From contig CAWFDX010000004.1 of NCBI GenBank assembly GCA_963814645.1, forward strand, positions 2,170,001 to 2,234,000: DNA of 64,000 bases, given 5' to 3'. Position 1 is the stretch's first letter. Every line of letters begins with the position of its first letter. A model generated the notes under the pieces. That model had not been told where the DNA came from and did no database searches. It saw only the letters and a program-made list of their open reading frames with translations. This stretch comes from RYN-230 sp963814645. Its GTDB lineage: Bacteria > Actinomycetota > Actinomycetes > Streptosporangiales > Streptosporangiaceae. Position numbers and translations under genes: made by a program. Shown here piece by piece: positions 15,845-24,013 of the stretch.

Positions 15845-15889
15845 TAGAGTGCTCGGGTCAAAGCTATGGTGCAACGAATGACGCAGGTC
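15845..15889 (+). repeat. Degenerate copy of the dtd promoter/start region
   Basis: 38 of 45 bases match 18679-18723, which spans the dtd start codon (14 identical bases TAGAGTGCTCGGGT, then 24 of 31). No dtd body follows. It looks like a relic duplication, placed between the broken VOC gene and the lipoprotein gene. Confidence 0.65.
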
Positions 15890-15913
15890 GCCGCTCCATA
15901 GACTCGGGCTGCT

Positions 15914-16948
15914 GTGACACGCCGCCAGCCCCGGGCCGCCCGGCTCAGCCTGATGCTGGGCCTGGCGCTGGCGGCATGCTCCAGTGCCGGAACCACGGGC
16001 AGCGGCCCGAGTGGGCCGGCGGCGCCGTCCGTGCGCTGGGTCCGGTTCCGGCACCTGCCCGGCGTGGTGGACCTGACCACGCCGGCCACTGACGGCTCGT
16101 TCACCGTGGCCGCCGCGGGCCGGCTGTTCATCCTGAGCCGGTCGGGCACGCTGCGGCCGTTCGCCCAGGGCCCAGGGGGCTACCGCACCGCGATCGGGCC
16201 GGAGCCGTATATCACCAGGCCCGCCGCGGGCCAGGTGGCCGGGACCAGGTGCTCGTTTCCCAGCGGCGCCGTCTTCGCCATCCAGCCGGACCGGCCACCC
16301 GGGGTCATCATGATCGGCGCGGACGGCCGGGCCCGCCGGTTCGTGAGCCTGCCCGGTACGCTCACCCCGGATGGCATTACCGCCGACAGGGTAGGGCGCT
16401 TCGGGCATGCCCTGCTGGTCACGGCGCGGAACGGAACGGGATCGACGGTGCTGGCCATCACCTGCGCAGCCGGGGTCCGCACGATCACCGCGCACGCCCC
16501 GCACATGGAGGGCGGCATGTCGGTCGCGCCAGCCGCGTTCGGCCGGTACGGCGGCGACCTGATCGGGCCGGACGAGTCCACCGGCCGGGTCTATGCCATC
16601 GCGCCGGACGGCATGGTCCACACGCTGGTCCAGTCGGGGCTGCCGCACGGCGGTGACATCGGCGTGGAGAGCACCGGATTCGTGCCGCCCGGGTTCGGCC
16701 CGGGCGGCTCCGCCTACCTGGCCGACCGGTTCTCACGGGGCAACAAGCACCCCGGAACGAACAGCATCCTCCGGCTGTCCGGCGGTGAACTGCTCGGCGC
16801 GGGGGTCCGCCCCGGCGACCTGCTGGTCGCCACCGAGGGCAGCGCACGGACCATCGACGTGCGCTGCGCGGCTACCTGCACGGTGCGCTACATCGCCATC
16901 GGCTTGACCATCAGCCACGCCGAAGGGCACATCGTGTTCAGCCGGTGA
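15914..16948 (+). CDS. Secreted lipoprotein, beta-propeller-like, function unknown
   Basis: 344 residues from a GTG. The signal peptide has a basic start (TRRQPRAARLS) and lipobox LALAAC, so Cys is lipidated and the protein sits on the outer face of the membrane. The mature part is a repetitive beta-rich sequence (GSFTVAAAGRLFILSRSGTLRPF, GPDESTGRVYAIAPDGMVHTLV, GSAYLADRFSRGNKHPG) like strictosidine-synthase/SMP-30-type propellers. No catalytic residues can be assigned. A pair of cysteines near the C-terminus (CAATC) may form a disulfide. Stands alone between the dtd relic and the GH5 gene. Confidence 0.7.
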   Translation: MTRRQPRAARLSLMLGLALAACSSAGTTGSGPSGPAAPSVRWVRFRHLPGVVDLTTPATDGSFTVAAAGRLFILSRSGTLRPFAQGPGGYRTAIGPEPYITRPAAGQVAGTRCSFPSGAVFAIQPDRPPGVIMIGADGRARRFVSLPGTLTPDGITADRVGRFGHALLVTARNGTGSTVLAITCAAGVRTITAHAPHMEGGMSVAPAAFGRYGGDLIGPDESTGRVYAIAPDGMVHTLVQSGLPHGGDIGVESTGFVPPGFGPGGSAYLADRFSRGNKHPGTNSILRLSGGELLGAGVRPGDLLVATEGSARTIDVRCAATCTVRYIAIGLTISHAEGHIVFSR

Positions 16949-17019
16949 CGTTGCCGCCGGACTAAGCCCGGCCGGGCCGGAGAGTGGACCAGAGCCATTC
17001 CGGTCTATACGCTTTTGTC

Positions 17020-18663
17020 ATGTTATCCGGCAGGCCCCGGTGGACCGCAGCGGTGCTGGCAGCCGCCGTGGTGATCGCGCCGTTATCCCCGGCCCCGGCC
17101 CCGGCTCCACGGTTATCTGCGTTATCCGCTCAGCCGGATGCCGGGATCGGGTTCCCGCTGCACACCAGCGGGGCGTCGATCCTCGGCGCGAACGGCGCGC
17201 CGGTCAAGCTCGACTTCGTGAACTGGTACGGCGCTGAGTCACCGGACTACGTGGTCGGCGGGCTGGAGTACCAGCCCGTCTCCGAGATCATCGGCCAGAT
17301 CGTGTCGATGGGCTTCAACGGGGTGCGGCTGCCGTGGTCGAACCAGATGTGGGAAGCCAACCCGGTGGTGCCGGCCGCCCTGGTGGCGGCCAACCCGCAG
17401 TTCGCCGGGGAGCACGCCAGGACGGTATTCGAGCAGGTGGTGCAGGACCCGGCCAACGCCGGTCTAATGGTGATCCTGGACGACCACAACAGCGACGCGG
17501 AATGGTGCTGCAGCAGCACCGACGGCAACACGCTGTGGTACAACTCGGCCTACCCGCAGTCGGCCTGGATATCGGACTGGGAGTCGGTGGTGACCCAGTT
17601 CAGGAACATTCCCCAGGTGATCGGGGTGGACCTGCGCAACGAGCCACGCGGCACGGCGACCTGGGGCGGCAGTTCGGCCACCGACTGGCAGGCCGCCGCG
17701 GAACTGGGCGGCGACGCGGTGCAGAGCGTGGACCCGAACATGCTGGTCTTCGTCGAGGGCGTCAACTACGCGCTGGACCTGTCCGGGGTGGCCAGCCTCC
17801 CGGTCACGCTGACCGACCCGGGGCACCTGGTCTACGAGGCGCATGACTACGGCTTCGACCACAGCGGGGTGACTGACTACGACGGCTACGTGTCGCAGAT
17901 CCAGTCCGACTGGGGTTACCTGGTGGGCCAGGTGCCGCTGTGGGTCGGCGAGTTCGGTACCTGCAATACCGCCGGCTCCTGCGTGGACAGCGCCGACACG
18001 GCCGACAACGGGGTCTGGTTCAGCGCCATCACGCGATACCTCGGCTACCACAACCTGAACTGGTCCTACTGGCCGGTCAACGGGACCGAGTCCGACGGCC
18101 TGGCCGGCCAGGGCCGGACCTATGGGGTGACCGAGACCTACGGGATCCTCAACCCGCAGTGGGATGGCGCCGCGCTGCCGGCCCTGCTGAGCAGCCTGCA
18201 GGCCATCCAGCCCGGATGCACGGCCGGGCCACTGGCCAGCGGCACCTATTACATCCGCAACGTGCACAGCGGCGACGTCATCGACATCCCGTCGACCCAG
18301 ACGGCTGAGGGCACCGACCTCGACCAGTGGCCACTCAACGACGGCGCGAACCAGCAGTGGAAGGTGACCAGCCTGGGCTGCGGGCTGTACGAGATCACCT
18401 CGGTGCTGGACGGCGAGTCCATCGACATCGTGGGCCAGTCCACCAGCGACGGCGCCGCGGTCGACGAATACAGCTACTGGGGCGGCGGCAACCAGCAGTT
18501 CGTCATCAGCCAGGACGCCGCCGGGTCTGACACGATCTCCAGCATCAACAGCATGGACCCGGTGGAAGTGCCCGGCCAGGGCACGACAGCGGGCACGGCG
18601 CTGGACCAGTGGCAGGCCAACGGGGGAACCAACCAGGACTGGACCTTCGTCCCAGCCGGGTGA
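17020..18663 (+). CDS. Secreted GH5-family glycoside hydrolase with C-terminal ricin-type (CBM13) lectin domain; four TTA codons
   Basis: 547 residues. A signal peptide ends in an Ala/Pro stretch, followed by a GH5 catalytic domain (about 45-400). The acid/base Glu is in VIGVDLRNEPRGT, the nucleophile Glu in PLWVGEFGTC, and HLVYEAHDYG and NWSYWPVNG line the site. A ricin-B/RICIN domain (about 405-545) shows QxW repeats: DLDQWPLNDGANQQW, NQQFVIS and ALDQWQANGGTNQDW. It probably cleaves beta-glucans or cellulose outside the cell. Leucine is written TTA at 17023, 17083, 17113 and 17122, each followed by a Ser codon. TATACG at 17006 is ten bases before the ATG, so a leaderless mRNA is possible; GTG 16984 is an alternative start. 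Confidence 0.85.
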   Translation: MLSGRPRWTAAVLAAAVVIAPLSPAPAPAPRLSALSAQPDAGIGFPLHTSGASILGANGAPVKLDFVNWYGAESPDYVVGGLEYQPVSEIIGQIVSMGFNGVRLPWSNQMWEANPVVPAALVAANPQFAGEHARTVFEQVVQDPANAGLMVILDDHNSDAEWCCSSTDGNTLWYNSAYPQSAWISDWESVVTQFRNIPQVIGVDLRNEPRGTATWGGSSATDWQAAAELGGDAVQSVDPNMLVFVEGVNYALDLSGVASLPVTLTDPGHLVYEAHDYGFDHSGVTDYDGYVSQIQSDWGYLVGQVPLWVGEFGTCNTAGSCVDSADTADNGVWFSAITRYLGYHNLNWSYWPVNGTESDGLAGQGRTYGVTETYGILNPQWDGAALPALLSSLQAIQPGCTAGPLASGTYYIRNVHSGDVIDIPSTQTAEGTDLDQWPLNDGANQQWKVTSLGCGLYEITSVLDGESIDIVGQSTSDGAAVDEYSYWGGGNQQFVISQDAAGSDTISSINSMDPVEVPGQGTTAGTALDQWQANGGTNQDWTFVPAG

Positions 18664-18690
18664 GCGGTGGCCAGGCCGTAGAGTGCTCGG

Positions 18691-19116
18691 GTGAGAGCTG
18701 TGGTGCAGCGGGTGACGCAGGCCAGCGTGGCGGTCGATGGGCAGGTCGCCGGCGCTATCGACGAGCCGGGGCTGATGGTCCTGGTCGGTGTGACGCATGA
18801 CGACACACCGGCGCAGGCCGCGAAGCTGGCCGCCAAGCTGTGGGGGCTGCGCGTCCTGGACGGCGAGAAGTCCTGCTCCGACGTGAACGCGCCGCTGCTG
18901 GTGATCAGCCAGTTCACGCTGTACGCGGACACCCGCAAGGGGCGCCGGCCGACCTGGCAGGCGGCCGCGCCTGGCCCGGTCGCGGAACCGCTGGTGGACG
19001 CGGTGGTCGCGGCGCTGCGCGAACTGGGCGCCCGGGTGCAGACCGGCGTGTTCGGCGCGGACATGAAGGTCAGCCTGGTCAACGACGGCCCGGTCACGCT
19101 CATCCTGGAGATGTGA
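18691..19116 (+). CDS. dtd: D-aminoacyl-tRNA deacylase
   Basis: 141 residues from a GTG, full length for the family. It starts RAVVQRVTQASVAVDGQVAG and holds both active-site motifs: SQFTLYADTRKGRRP (the SQxTL motif) and the Gly-cis-Pro motif in VNDGPVTLILE. It hydrolyses D-amino acids and glycine mischarged on tRNA, in the cytosol. It is 27 bases after the GH5 gene, which is unrelated. Its start region is partly duplicated at 15845-15889. Confidence 0.92.
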   Translation: MRAVVQRVTQASVAVDGQVAGAIDEPGLMVLVGVTHDDTPAQAAKLAAKLWGLRVLDGEKSCSDVNAPLLVISQFTLYADTRKGRRPTWQAAAPGPVAEPLVDAVVAALRELGARVQTGVFGADMKVSLVNDGPVTLILEM

Positions 19117-19131
19117 CCAGGCCGGCCGGTC

Positions 19132-20211
19132 TCAGCTGTCCCCGGCCCCGGCCGGGCGGCGCCAGACGTCCCGCTTGTGCATCAGCTCGATCTGCCGGTC
19201 GATCACCTCACGCCGGTACTCGGCGTGCTGGTACGGCGCCCGGTCCAGGTAGAGGTTCTTCGGGTAGACCGGCTCCTCGTAGATGATCTGGTACTGCTCG
19301 GTGGTCAGGTCCTTGATCCAGTTGTCCCACTGCGCGCTGGCCCGGAACCGGCGCAGCGCCTCGACGTCGACCGTCCCGGCCACCCAGGACGATCCGCCGC
19401 TATAGTCGTGCCGGCCGACGATCTGGCCCCGGTAGTCGATCACCGCCGAACCACCGCCGAACGTGTCGATCGGCACGTCGGAATCGGCGTTCAGGAAATA
19501 GGTCCCCACGTTGCACGCGATCAGATACATGTTGTTGTCCAGGGCACGGGCCCGGTTCTGGATCTCGAACAGGCCGTTGCCCACGTGCGGATGCGGGTAC
19601 GGGCCGCGGTAGACCACCTCGGCCCCGTTCATGGCCAGGCCGCGCGCGTTCTCCGGGTAGGAGCCCTCGTTCGCCATCAGGAAGCCCAGCCGGCCGATCT
19701 CGGTGTCGGCGACCGGGTAGAACGCGTCGAGGTTGCGGCCGTACAGCTCGATCCAGCGGTCCCAGACGTTGTGCGGGGTCACCGAGTGCTCGACCGGCAG
19801 CAGCGGCACGACCTTGTGGTGCCGGAGAATGAGCTCGCCCGCCGGGTCGAGGATGAACCCGACGTTGAAGAACCGCCCGGGGAATTCCGGATGCCGGGCC
19901 TTGGCCTGCCCCATGATGAACGCGTTCCACTGCCGGGCCAGCCCGCCGAGGTAATCCGTTTCCGGGCCGGGGATGTCGATCGCGCATTCCCGGGCGAACT
20001 CCTCGTGGTCCAGGTCCAGCACCTCGTCGTTGAAGCCCTGCAGCGCGCCTTCCGGAATGGCGATCAGGCGCACCGGCAGGTCCAGGCTGGACAGCCAGGA
20101 CGCGGCCTTGATGAGGTGCGACAGGTGCTCCAGGTTGGTGGCGATCTCCGCGCGGCGGCGGATGCCGCGCATGGTGGGCACCAGGCCCAGGGCCTGATAA
20201 GGCTCAATCAT
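19132..20211 (-). CDS. Nitrilase-superfamily protein lacking the catalytic cysteine
   Basis: 359 residues with a CN-hydrolase fold. Glu54 (RLIAIPEGALQGF) and Lys133 (RHHKVVPLLPVEHS) of the triad are present. In the nucleophile-elbow position, where relatives have Cys in a G-x-x-x-C-x-x-x-x-P-E context, the sequence is GFLMANEGSYPENAR, that is Ala180. Nearby bases read cleanly with no frame break, so this is a genuine substitution. It may be a non-hydrolytic binding protein or a variant using another nucleophile. The C-terminus adds ~80 residues rich in Tyr (YEEPVYPKNLYLDRAPYQHAE). Convergent with dtd. Confidence 0.78.
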   Translation of the reverse strand: MIEPYQALGLVPTMRGIRRRAEIATNLEHLSHLIKAASWLSSLDLPVRLIAIPEGALQGFNDEVLDLDHEEFARECAIDIPGPETDYLGGLARQWNAFIMGQAKARHPEFPGRFFNVGFILDPAGELILRHHKVVPLLPVEHSVTPHNVWDRWIELYGRNLDAFYPVADTEIGRLGFLMANEGSYPENARGLAMNGAEVVYRGPYPHPHVGNGLFEIQNRARALDNNMYLIACNVGTYFLNADSDVPIDTFGGGSAVIDYRGQIVGRHDYSGGSSWVAGTVDVEALRRFRASAQWDNWIKDLTTEQYQIIYEEPVYPKNLYLDRAPYQHAEYRREVIDRQIELMHKRDVWRRPAGAGDS

Positions 20212-20279
20212 GAACCTGTTCTACCCCGCGCCAGGTCCGTTGTCAGGAACCCACTTTTTTGCCGAACGCCAGTGCCCGG

Positions 20280-21022
20280 CTAATGCACCCCGGCCACGGC
20301 GATGATCTCAGGGCTGGCCGGGCCGACCGGTGACCGGTCCCAGTCGCCGTACCAGGTGACGTCGGTCAGCCCGGCCTCGGTGAGGAACCCGGCCAGCTCA
20401 GCCTGGCCCATGAAACGCAGCGTGTCGGGGACGACGACCTGCTCGCCGTCCGGGAACCGGATACACGTCTCGTACGTGACGAATTCGCCGGTGACCGAGC
20501 CGATGTCGTAATGGACGCCGGCCGGCCGGCCGCGGTTTCCACCCGCTGCCGGGTTTCCCGCGGCGTCCAGTACTGCCACTCCCGGGCATCGGGGTTCCTG
20601 GTCTCGAACGCGATCCGGCCGCCCGGGGCCAGGTGCCGGCGGAGCGTGCCCAGGGCGGCGCGGACATCGCCGTCGCCGAGCAGCAGCTGGAACACGTGGC
20701 CGGTCATGATGATCAGGTCGAAGCGGGTGGGCACGGACAGGCCAGCGGCGTCCGTCTGGATCCAGCGCACCTGGTCGGCGCCGGGCTGGCCGCGGGCCAC
20801 CGCCAGCATGGCCGCCGCCGGATCGGCGCCGGTCACCCGGTGGCCCCGCGCGGCGAGCCCGCAGGCCAGCAGCCCGGTGCCGCAGCCCATGTCCAGCACA
20901 GCCAGCGGCCGTGCACCGGCCAGGTCAAGGTAGAACGCGGTGTCGTCGCCCGGCGGGTTCAGCGCGTCGTATAGCGCGGCCAGCCGGCCCTCGGCGTAGG
21001 CGGCGCTCAGCACCCCGCTCAT
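20280..21022 (-). pseudogene. SAM-dependent methyltransferase, frameshifted near residue 167
   Basis: The first frame (from the ATG at 21022) gives AVLDMGCGTGLLACGLAARGHRVTGAD (motif I), FDLIIMTGHVFQLLL and LAPGGRIAFETRNPDAREW. The second (to 20280) gives VHYDIGSVTGEFVTYETCIRF through LRFMGQAELAGFLTEAGLTDVTWYGDW, the normal C-terminus. They meet at a CCGGCCGGCCGG run (20519-20528), where a one-base error or mutation shifts frame. Together about 247 residues, a standard class I methyltransferase. The start overlaps the stop of the DUF6624 gene as ATGA. Substrate unknown. Confidence 0.78.
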
Positions 21023-21528
21023 CCGGTCAGCTGCTCAGCGGCCAGCAGCCGGGCCCGGTTCTCCGCCTCGGGCGGCAGCCCGAGCGCGGCCCGGCGCTGG
21101 TCCAGCCGGTCCGGATCGCGCACCTGCCACAGGCTCAGCTGGCCGTGCATGACCTGGTACTGGGTGCCGTAGATCTGCGGTTCACCGCGGTGCATCAGCA
21201 CCCGGTCGGTCAGGTAGGCCAGGTCCCGCGGCGCGGCGTCGCCGCGGGCGACCGCGTCTTCGAGCAGCGGCAGGCATTCCTCCTGGAACTCGGCCGGTGC
21301 GTGCTGGACGAGCAGCCAGGCGGCATGCGCGCCGTCCGCTCCGGCCAGCGCGTAGCCGGGCCAGCCGTAGTCAGCCACGATCTGCCGCATCCGGGCTGTG
21401 TTGTCCCGGTCAACTGGGGCGATGACCTGTTCCCACTGCTGGTCCCGCTGGGCGGGCGGCAGTGACTTACGTGCGGTCTGGTCCCGGTCGGCTCGCGCCA
21501 GCAGCTCGGTGCGGAGTTGCTCGTTCAT
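21019..21528 (-). CDS. DUF6624 family protein
   Basis: 169 residues from the ATG at 21528 with GGGGAGG upstream (an extension to 21561 is unlikely). Recognisable DUF6624 features: LLARADRDQTARKSL, VIAPVDRDNTARMRQIVADYGWPGYALAG, LVQHAPAEFQEECLPLLEDAV and YLTDRVLMHRGEPQIYGTQY. All-helical, probably cytosolic. Biochemical role unknown. Translationally coupled to the methyltransferase that follows. Confidence 0.75.
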   Translation of the reverse strand: MNEQLRTELLARADRDQTARKSLPPAQRDQQWEQVIAPVDRDNTARMRQIVADYGWPGYALAGADGAHAAWLLVQHAPAEFQEECLPLLEDAVARGDAAPRDLAYLTDRVLMHRGEPQIYGTQYQVMHGQLSLWQVRDPDRLDQRRAALGLPPEAENRARLLAAEQLTG

Positions 21529-21660
21529 GCCTCCCCACCTCCCCGGCTCCCGGAGGGCCACTCCCCACCCGCCACAGTGGCACGGCGACGGCGCCGCAGC
21601 CAGCGAATATCCGGCTTATCCGGCCGGCTGGCCGCGCCAGCACTGTGCGACGATGCCTGG

Positions 21661-22170
21661 ATGACCGGCCACGTGGAACTCCGTCCAGGCTCGCCGGCTG
21701 ATCTGCCCGCGCTGGAACCACTGTGGGTCAGCGTGCACCACCAGCACGTCGCGTCCATGCCCGAGCTGGCCCCGTACGTGGACGACCAGCAGACCTGGGC
21801 CGAGCGCAGCCGGCTCTACCGCGAGCTGCTGGGCAAGCCGGGCACGATCCTGCTGCTGGCCGATACCGGCGACGGCCTGGCGGGCTACGGCCTGGCGCAT
21901 GTCAGGCCGGCCGCGGACAGCTGGACCGCGGATACCTGGCAGACCGGGGCGCAGATCGGCGAGATCGAGTCGCTGGGTGTGCTGCCGGCCTACCGCGGCC
22001 AGGGCATCGGCAGCCGGCTGCTCGACGAGCTGATCAGCCAGCTGGCCGCGGCCGGCGTGCACGACCTGGTGCTCGGCGTGCTGCCCGGGAACACCGCCGC
22101 GATCCGGCTCTACCAGCGGCACGGGTTCCGCCCGACCTGGAGTTACCTGTCCCGGTTCGCCGGCCGGTAG
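21661..22170 (+). CDS. GNAT-family N-acetyltransferase
   Basis: 169 residues. The acetyl-CoA pyrophosphate-binding motif A is in IESLGVLPAYRGQGIGSRLLDELI, and motif B in NTAAIRLYQRHGFRPTWSYL. Transfers an acetyl group to an amine; substrate not predictable. The ATG at 21661 lies 24 bases before the AhpD-like gene pair on the same strand. A TTG or GTG upstream start is not supported by a ribosome site. Confidence 0.83.
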   Translation: MTGHVELRPGSPADLPALEPLWVSVHHQHVASMPELAPYVDDQQTWAERSRLYRELLGKPGTILLLADTGDGLAGYGLAHVRPAADSWTADTWQTGAQIGEIESLGVLPAYRGQGIGSRLLDELISQLAAAGVHDLVLGVLPGNTAAIRLYQRHGFRPTWSYLSRFAGR

Positions 22171-22194
22171 CGGCCTTCCCCGATTGGAGCGCGC

Positions 22195-22749
22195 ATGCCG
22201 CACATCACGCTGGACTCCAGCGAGCCGGGGATCCGTGGCTTGCTGCTGTTCCGCCCGGAGACCGCCCAGCCGCTGAGCGAGCTGACCGAAGTGCTGCTGC
22301 GCGGGCCGAATACGCTGACCCGCGGCGAACGGGAGCTGATCGCGGCCTACGTTTCGGGGCTGAACGACTGCCAGTACTGCACGGGCTCGCACTCGGCCTG
22401 CGCCGCCGCCCAGCTGCCGGGCGGCATGGCGCTGGTGCAGCAGGTCCGGGCCGACCCGGGCAGCGCGCCGGTGCCGCCCAAGCTGAAAGCGCTGCTGCGC
22501 ATCGCGGCCGCGGTGCAGCGAAGCGGGCTGGCGGTGACCGGGGACGACGTGGCCGCGGCCCGCGCCGAGGGCGCGACCGACCTGGAGATCCACGACACGG
22601 TGCTGATCGCCGCTCTGTTCAGCATGTTCAACCGGTACGTGGACGGGCTCGGCACGGTGGCCCCGGATGACCCGGCCCGGTACGCCGCCGGGGCTCAGCG
22701 TCTGCTCAGCCAGGGCTACCTGCCGCCGGGCCAGGCCGATACCGGCTAG
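22195..22749 (+). CDS. AhpD-like/carboxymuconolactone decarboxylase-family peroxidase-related protein
   Basis: 184 residues. The core LTRGERELIAAYVSGLNDCQYCTGSH holds the CxxC-x2-H motif of AhpD-type disulfide reductases and alkylhydroperoxidases (YciW subgroup). The second half is AAARAEGATDLEIHDTVLIAALFSMFNRYVDGLG. Likely removes peroxides using a thiol partner. It starts 24 bases after the GNAT gene, and GGAGCGC gives a fair ribosome site. Its last four bases overlap the stop of the antisense-strand gene 22746-23045. Confidence 0.82.
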   Translation: MPHITLDSSEPGIRGLLLFRPETAQPLSELTEVLLRGPNTLTRGERELIAAYVSGLNDCQYCTGSHSACAAAQLPGGMALVQQVRADPGSAPVPPKLKALLRIAAAVQRSGLAVTGDDVAAARAEGATDLEIHDTVLIAALFSMFNRYVDGLGTVAPDDPARYAAGAQRLLSQGYLPPGQADTG

Positions 22750-23045
22750 CCGGTCAGCGCGTACAGGCAGCCGTCCCAGTAGGCCTCGACGCGCGGCCGC
22801 CGCCGGCCGTGCAGCGCGATTTCCAGCACGTCAGGGCGGGTGCCGGCAGGCGCCAGGAACCACAGCTCCAGACCAGGCACGTCAACCGGGACAAAGCCGG
22901 TCCGGCCGGATGGTGGCGTAGTGGCCGCGTGCATATAGGCCGGTGCCCCGGCACAGCACTGGAGCGGGTGGGCGGCCCAAACCCACAGCCGCCCGCCCCG
23001 GGCGGCAACGAACCCGGCCGCATCGGGGCTGACGTCCACCTGCAC
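22746..23045 (-). CDS. Conserved actinobacterial hypothetical with CC-G motif
   Basis: 99 residues from the GTG at 23045. Beta-rich: VDVSPDAAGFVAARGGRLWVW, then AHPLQCCAGAPAYMHA, VDVPGLELWFLAPAGTRPDVL and RRRPRVEAYWDGC. The double Cys followed by Gly and a late Cys recall small HesB/IscA-like proteins seen in many actinomycetes, but I cannot assign the family with confidence. Divergent from the methyltransferase at 23082 with a 36-bp gap. Confidence 0.6.
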   Translation of the reverse strand: MQVDVSPDAAGFVAARGGRLWVWAAHPLQCCAGAPAYMHAATTPPSGRTGFVPVDVPGLELWFLAPAGTRPDVLEIALHGRRRPRVEAYWDGCLYALTG

Positions 23046-23081
23046 AAACCCACCATAACCCCGCCCAGTACGCTGGCCCGG

Positions 23082-23849
23082 GTGAGCTTCGAGGTCAGCG
23101 CGGACGCCTACCTGCGGTTCATGGGCAAGTACTCGGAGCCGCTGGCCAGGCAGTTCGCGGACCTGGCCGGGATCGGTGCTGGGCTGCAGGTGCTGGATGT
23201 GGGCTGCGGCCCGGGCGCGCTCACCGCGGAACTGGCCCGGCGGGCCGGCCCAGGCGCGGTGCACGCCGTGGAACCGTCCGCATCGTTCGCCGCCGCCGCC
23301 CGCGAGCGGCTGCCCGGGGTGGACATCCAGCAGTCAGCCGCTGAGCAGCTGCCATTCCCCGATCATGCCTTCGACGCCGCGCTGACCCAGCTGGTCGTGC
23401 ACTTCATGCGGGACCCGGTGCAGGGCCTGCGCGAAATGGGCCGGGTCACCCGGCCCGGCGGTCTGGTCGCCGCGTGCGTCTGGGATCACGCGGGCGGCCG
23501 CGGGCCGCTGGCGGCGTTCTGGCGGGCGGTGCGCGAACTGGACCCGGCGGCGGATGACGAGTCCGGCTGGCCCGGCGTCCGCGACGGCGATCTGGCCCGG
23601 CTGTACGCGCAGGCCGGGCTGGGCGAAGCCCAGGTCAGCACGCTGACGGTCCGGGTCCACCAGGCCAGCTTCGAGCAATGGTGGGAGCCGTTCACGCTCG
23701 GCGTCGGGCCGGCCGGGGCCTACCTGGCGTCGCTGTCCGCGGACGGCCAAGCCGCGCTGCGCGAGCGGTGCCGGCGGCTGCTGCCGGCCGGCCCGATCGA
23801 GATCAGCGCCACCGCGTGGGCAGCGGTGGCGGAGCGGCCCGCCGATTAG
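23082..23849 (+). CDS. Class I SAM-dependent methyltransferase
   Basis: 255 residues from the GTG at 23082 (FEVSADAYLRFMGKYSEPLA). Motif I is QVLDVGCGPGALTAELARR, followed by GAVHAVEPSASFAAAARERL, QLPFPDHAFDAALTQLVVHFM and MGRVTRPGGLVAACVWDH. UbiE-like small-molecule methyltransferase, complete and in frame. The longer frame back to 22809 is antisense to the neighbour. A long hairpin begins at its stop codon. Confidence 0.83.
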   Translation: MSFEVSADAYLRFMGKYSEPLARQFADLAGIGAGLQVLDVGCGPGALTAELARRAGPGAVHAVEPSASFAAAARERLPGVDIQQSAAEQLPFPDHAFDAALTQLVVHFMRDPVQGLREMGRVTRPGGLVAACVWDHAGGRGPLAAFWRAVRELDPAADDESGWPGVRDGDLARLYAQAGLGEAQVSTLTVRVHQASFEQWWEPFTLGVGPAGAYLASLSADGQAALRERCRRLLPAGPIEISATAWAAVAERPAD

Positions 23850-23892
23850 CGGTGTACTTTCCTGCCCTCATAGGGGCAAGGATGTACACCGC
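23849..23892 (+). terminator. 44-nt hairpin after the methyltransferase gene
   Basis: Perfect 9-bp outer stem GCGGTGTAC/GTACACCGC, a partly paired inner arm and a TGCCC/GGGCA top stem with a 6-nt loop. It begins in the stop codon. No T-tract follows, as is common for actinobacterial terminators. Confidence 0.65.
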
Positions 23893-23949
23893 TCATACGT
23901 GCAGCCCAGCCCACTTACACTGCGTGAAAGCGCACTCGTGCGTGGTCAC

Positions 23950-23966
23950 TGCAAGGTGACTGCAAG
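23950..23966 (+). promoter_or_regulatory. SARP-type direct repeat upstream of the SnoaL-like gene
   Basis: TGCAAG-N5-TGCAAG: two hexamers 11 bp apart, on the same DNA face, 48 bp before the gene. The same repeat with nearly the same spacer (GTGAC against GTGGC) occurs at 29610-29626, beside the SARP regulator gene. Confidence 0.65.
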
Positions 23967-24013
23967 CCCCCGCCCGGACGATGGCTGCCAACGAGGCCGC
24001 ACGGGAGGCGACG

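Noticed and set aside
23968..23982. Strong -10 box eight bases after the SARP repeat
   Set aside because: Only GACGAT is present. I therefore rely on the repeat itself and not on promoter geometry.
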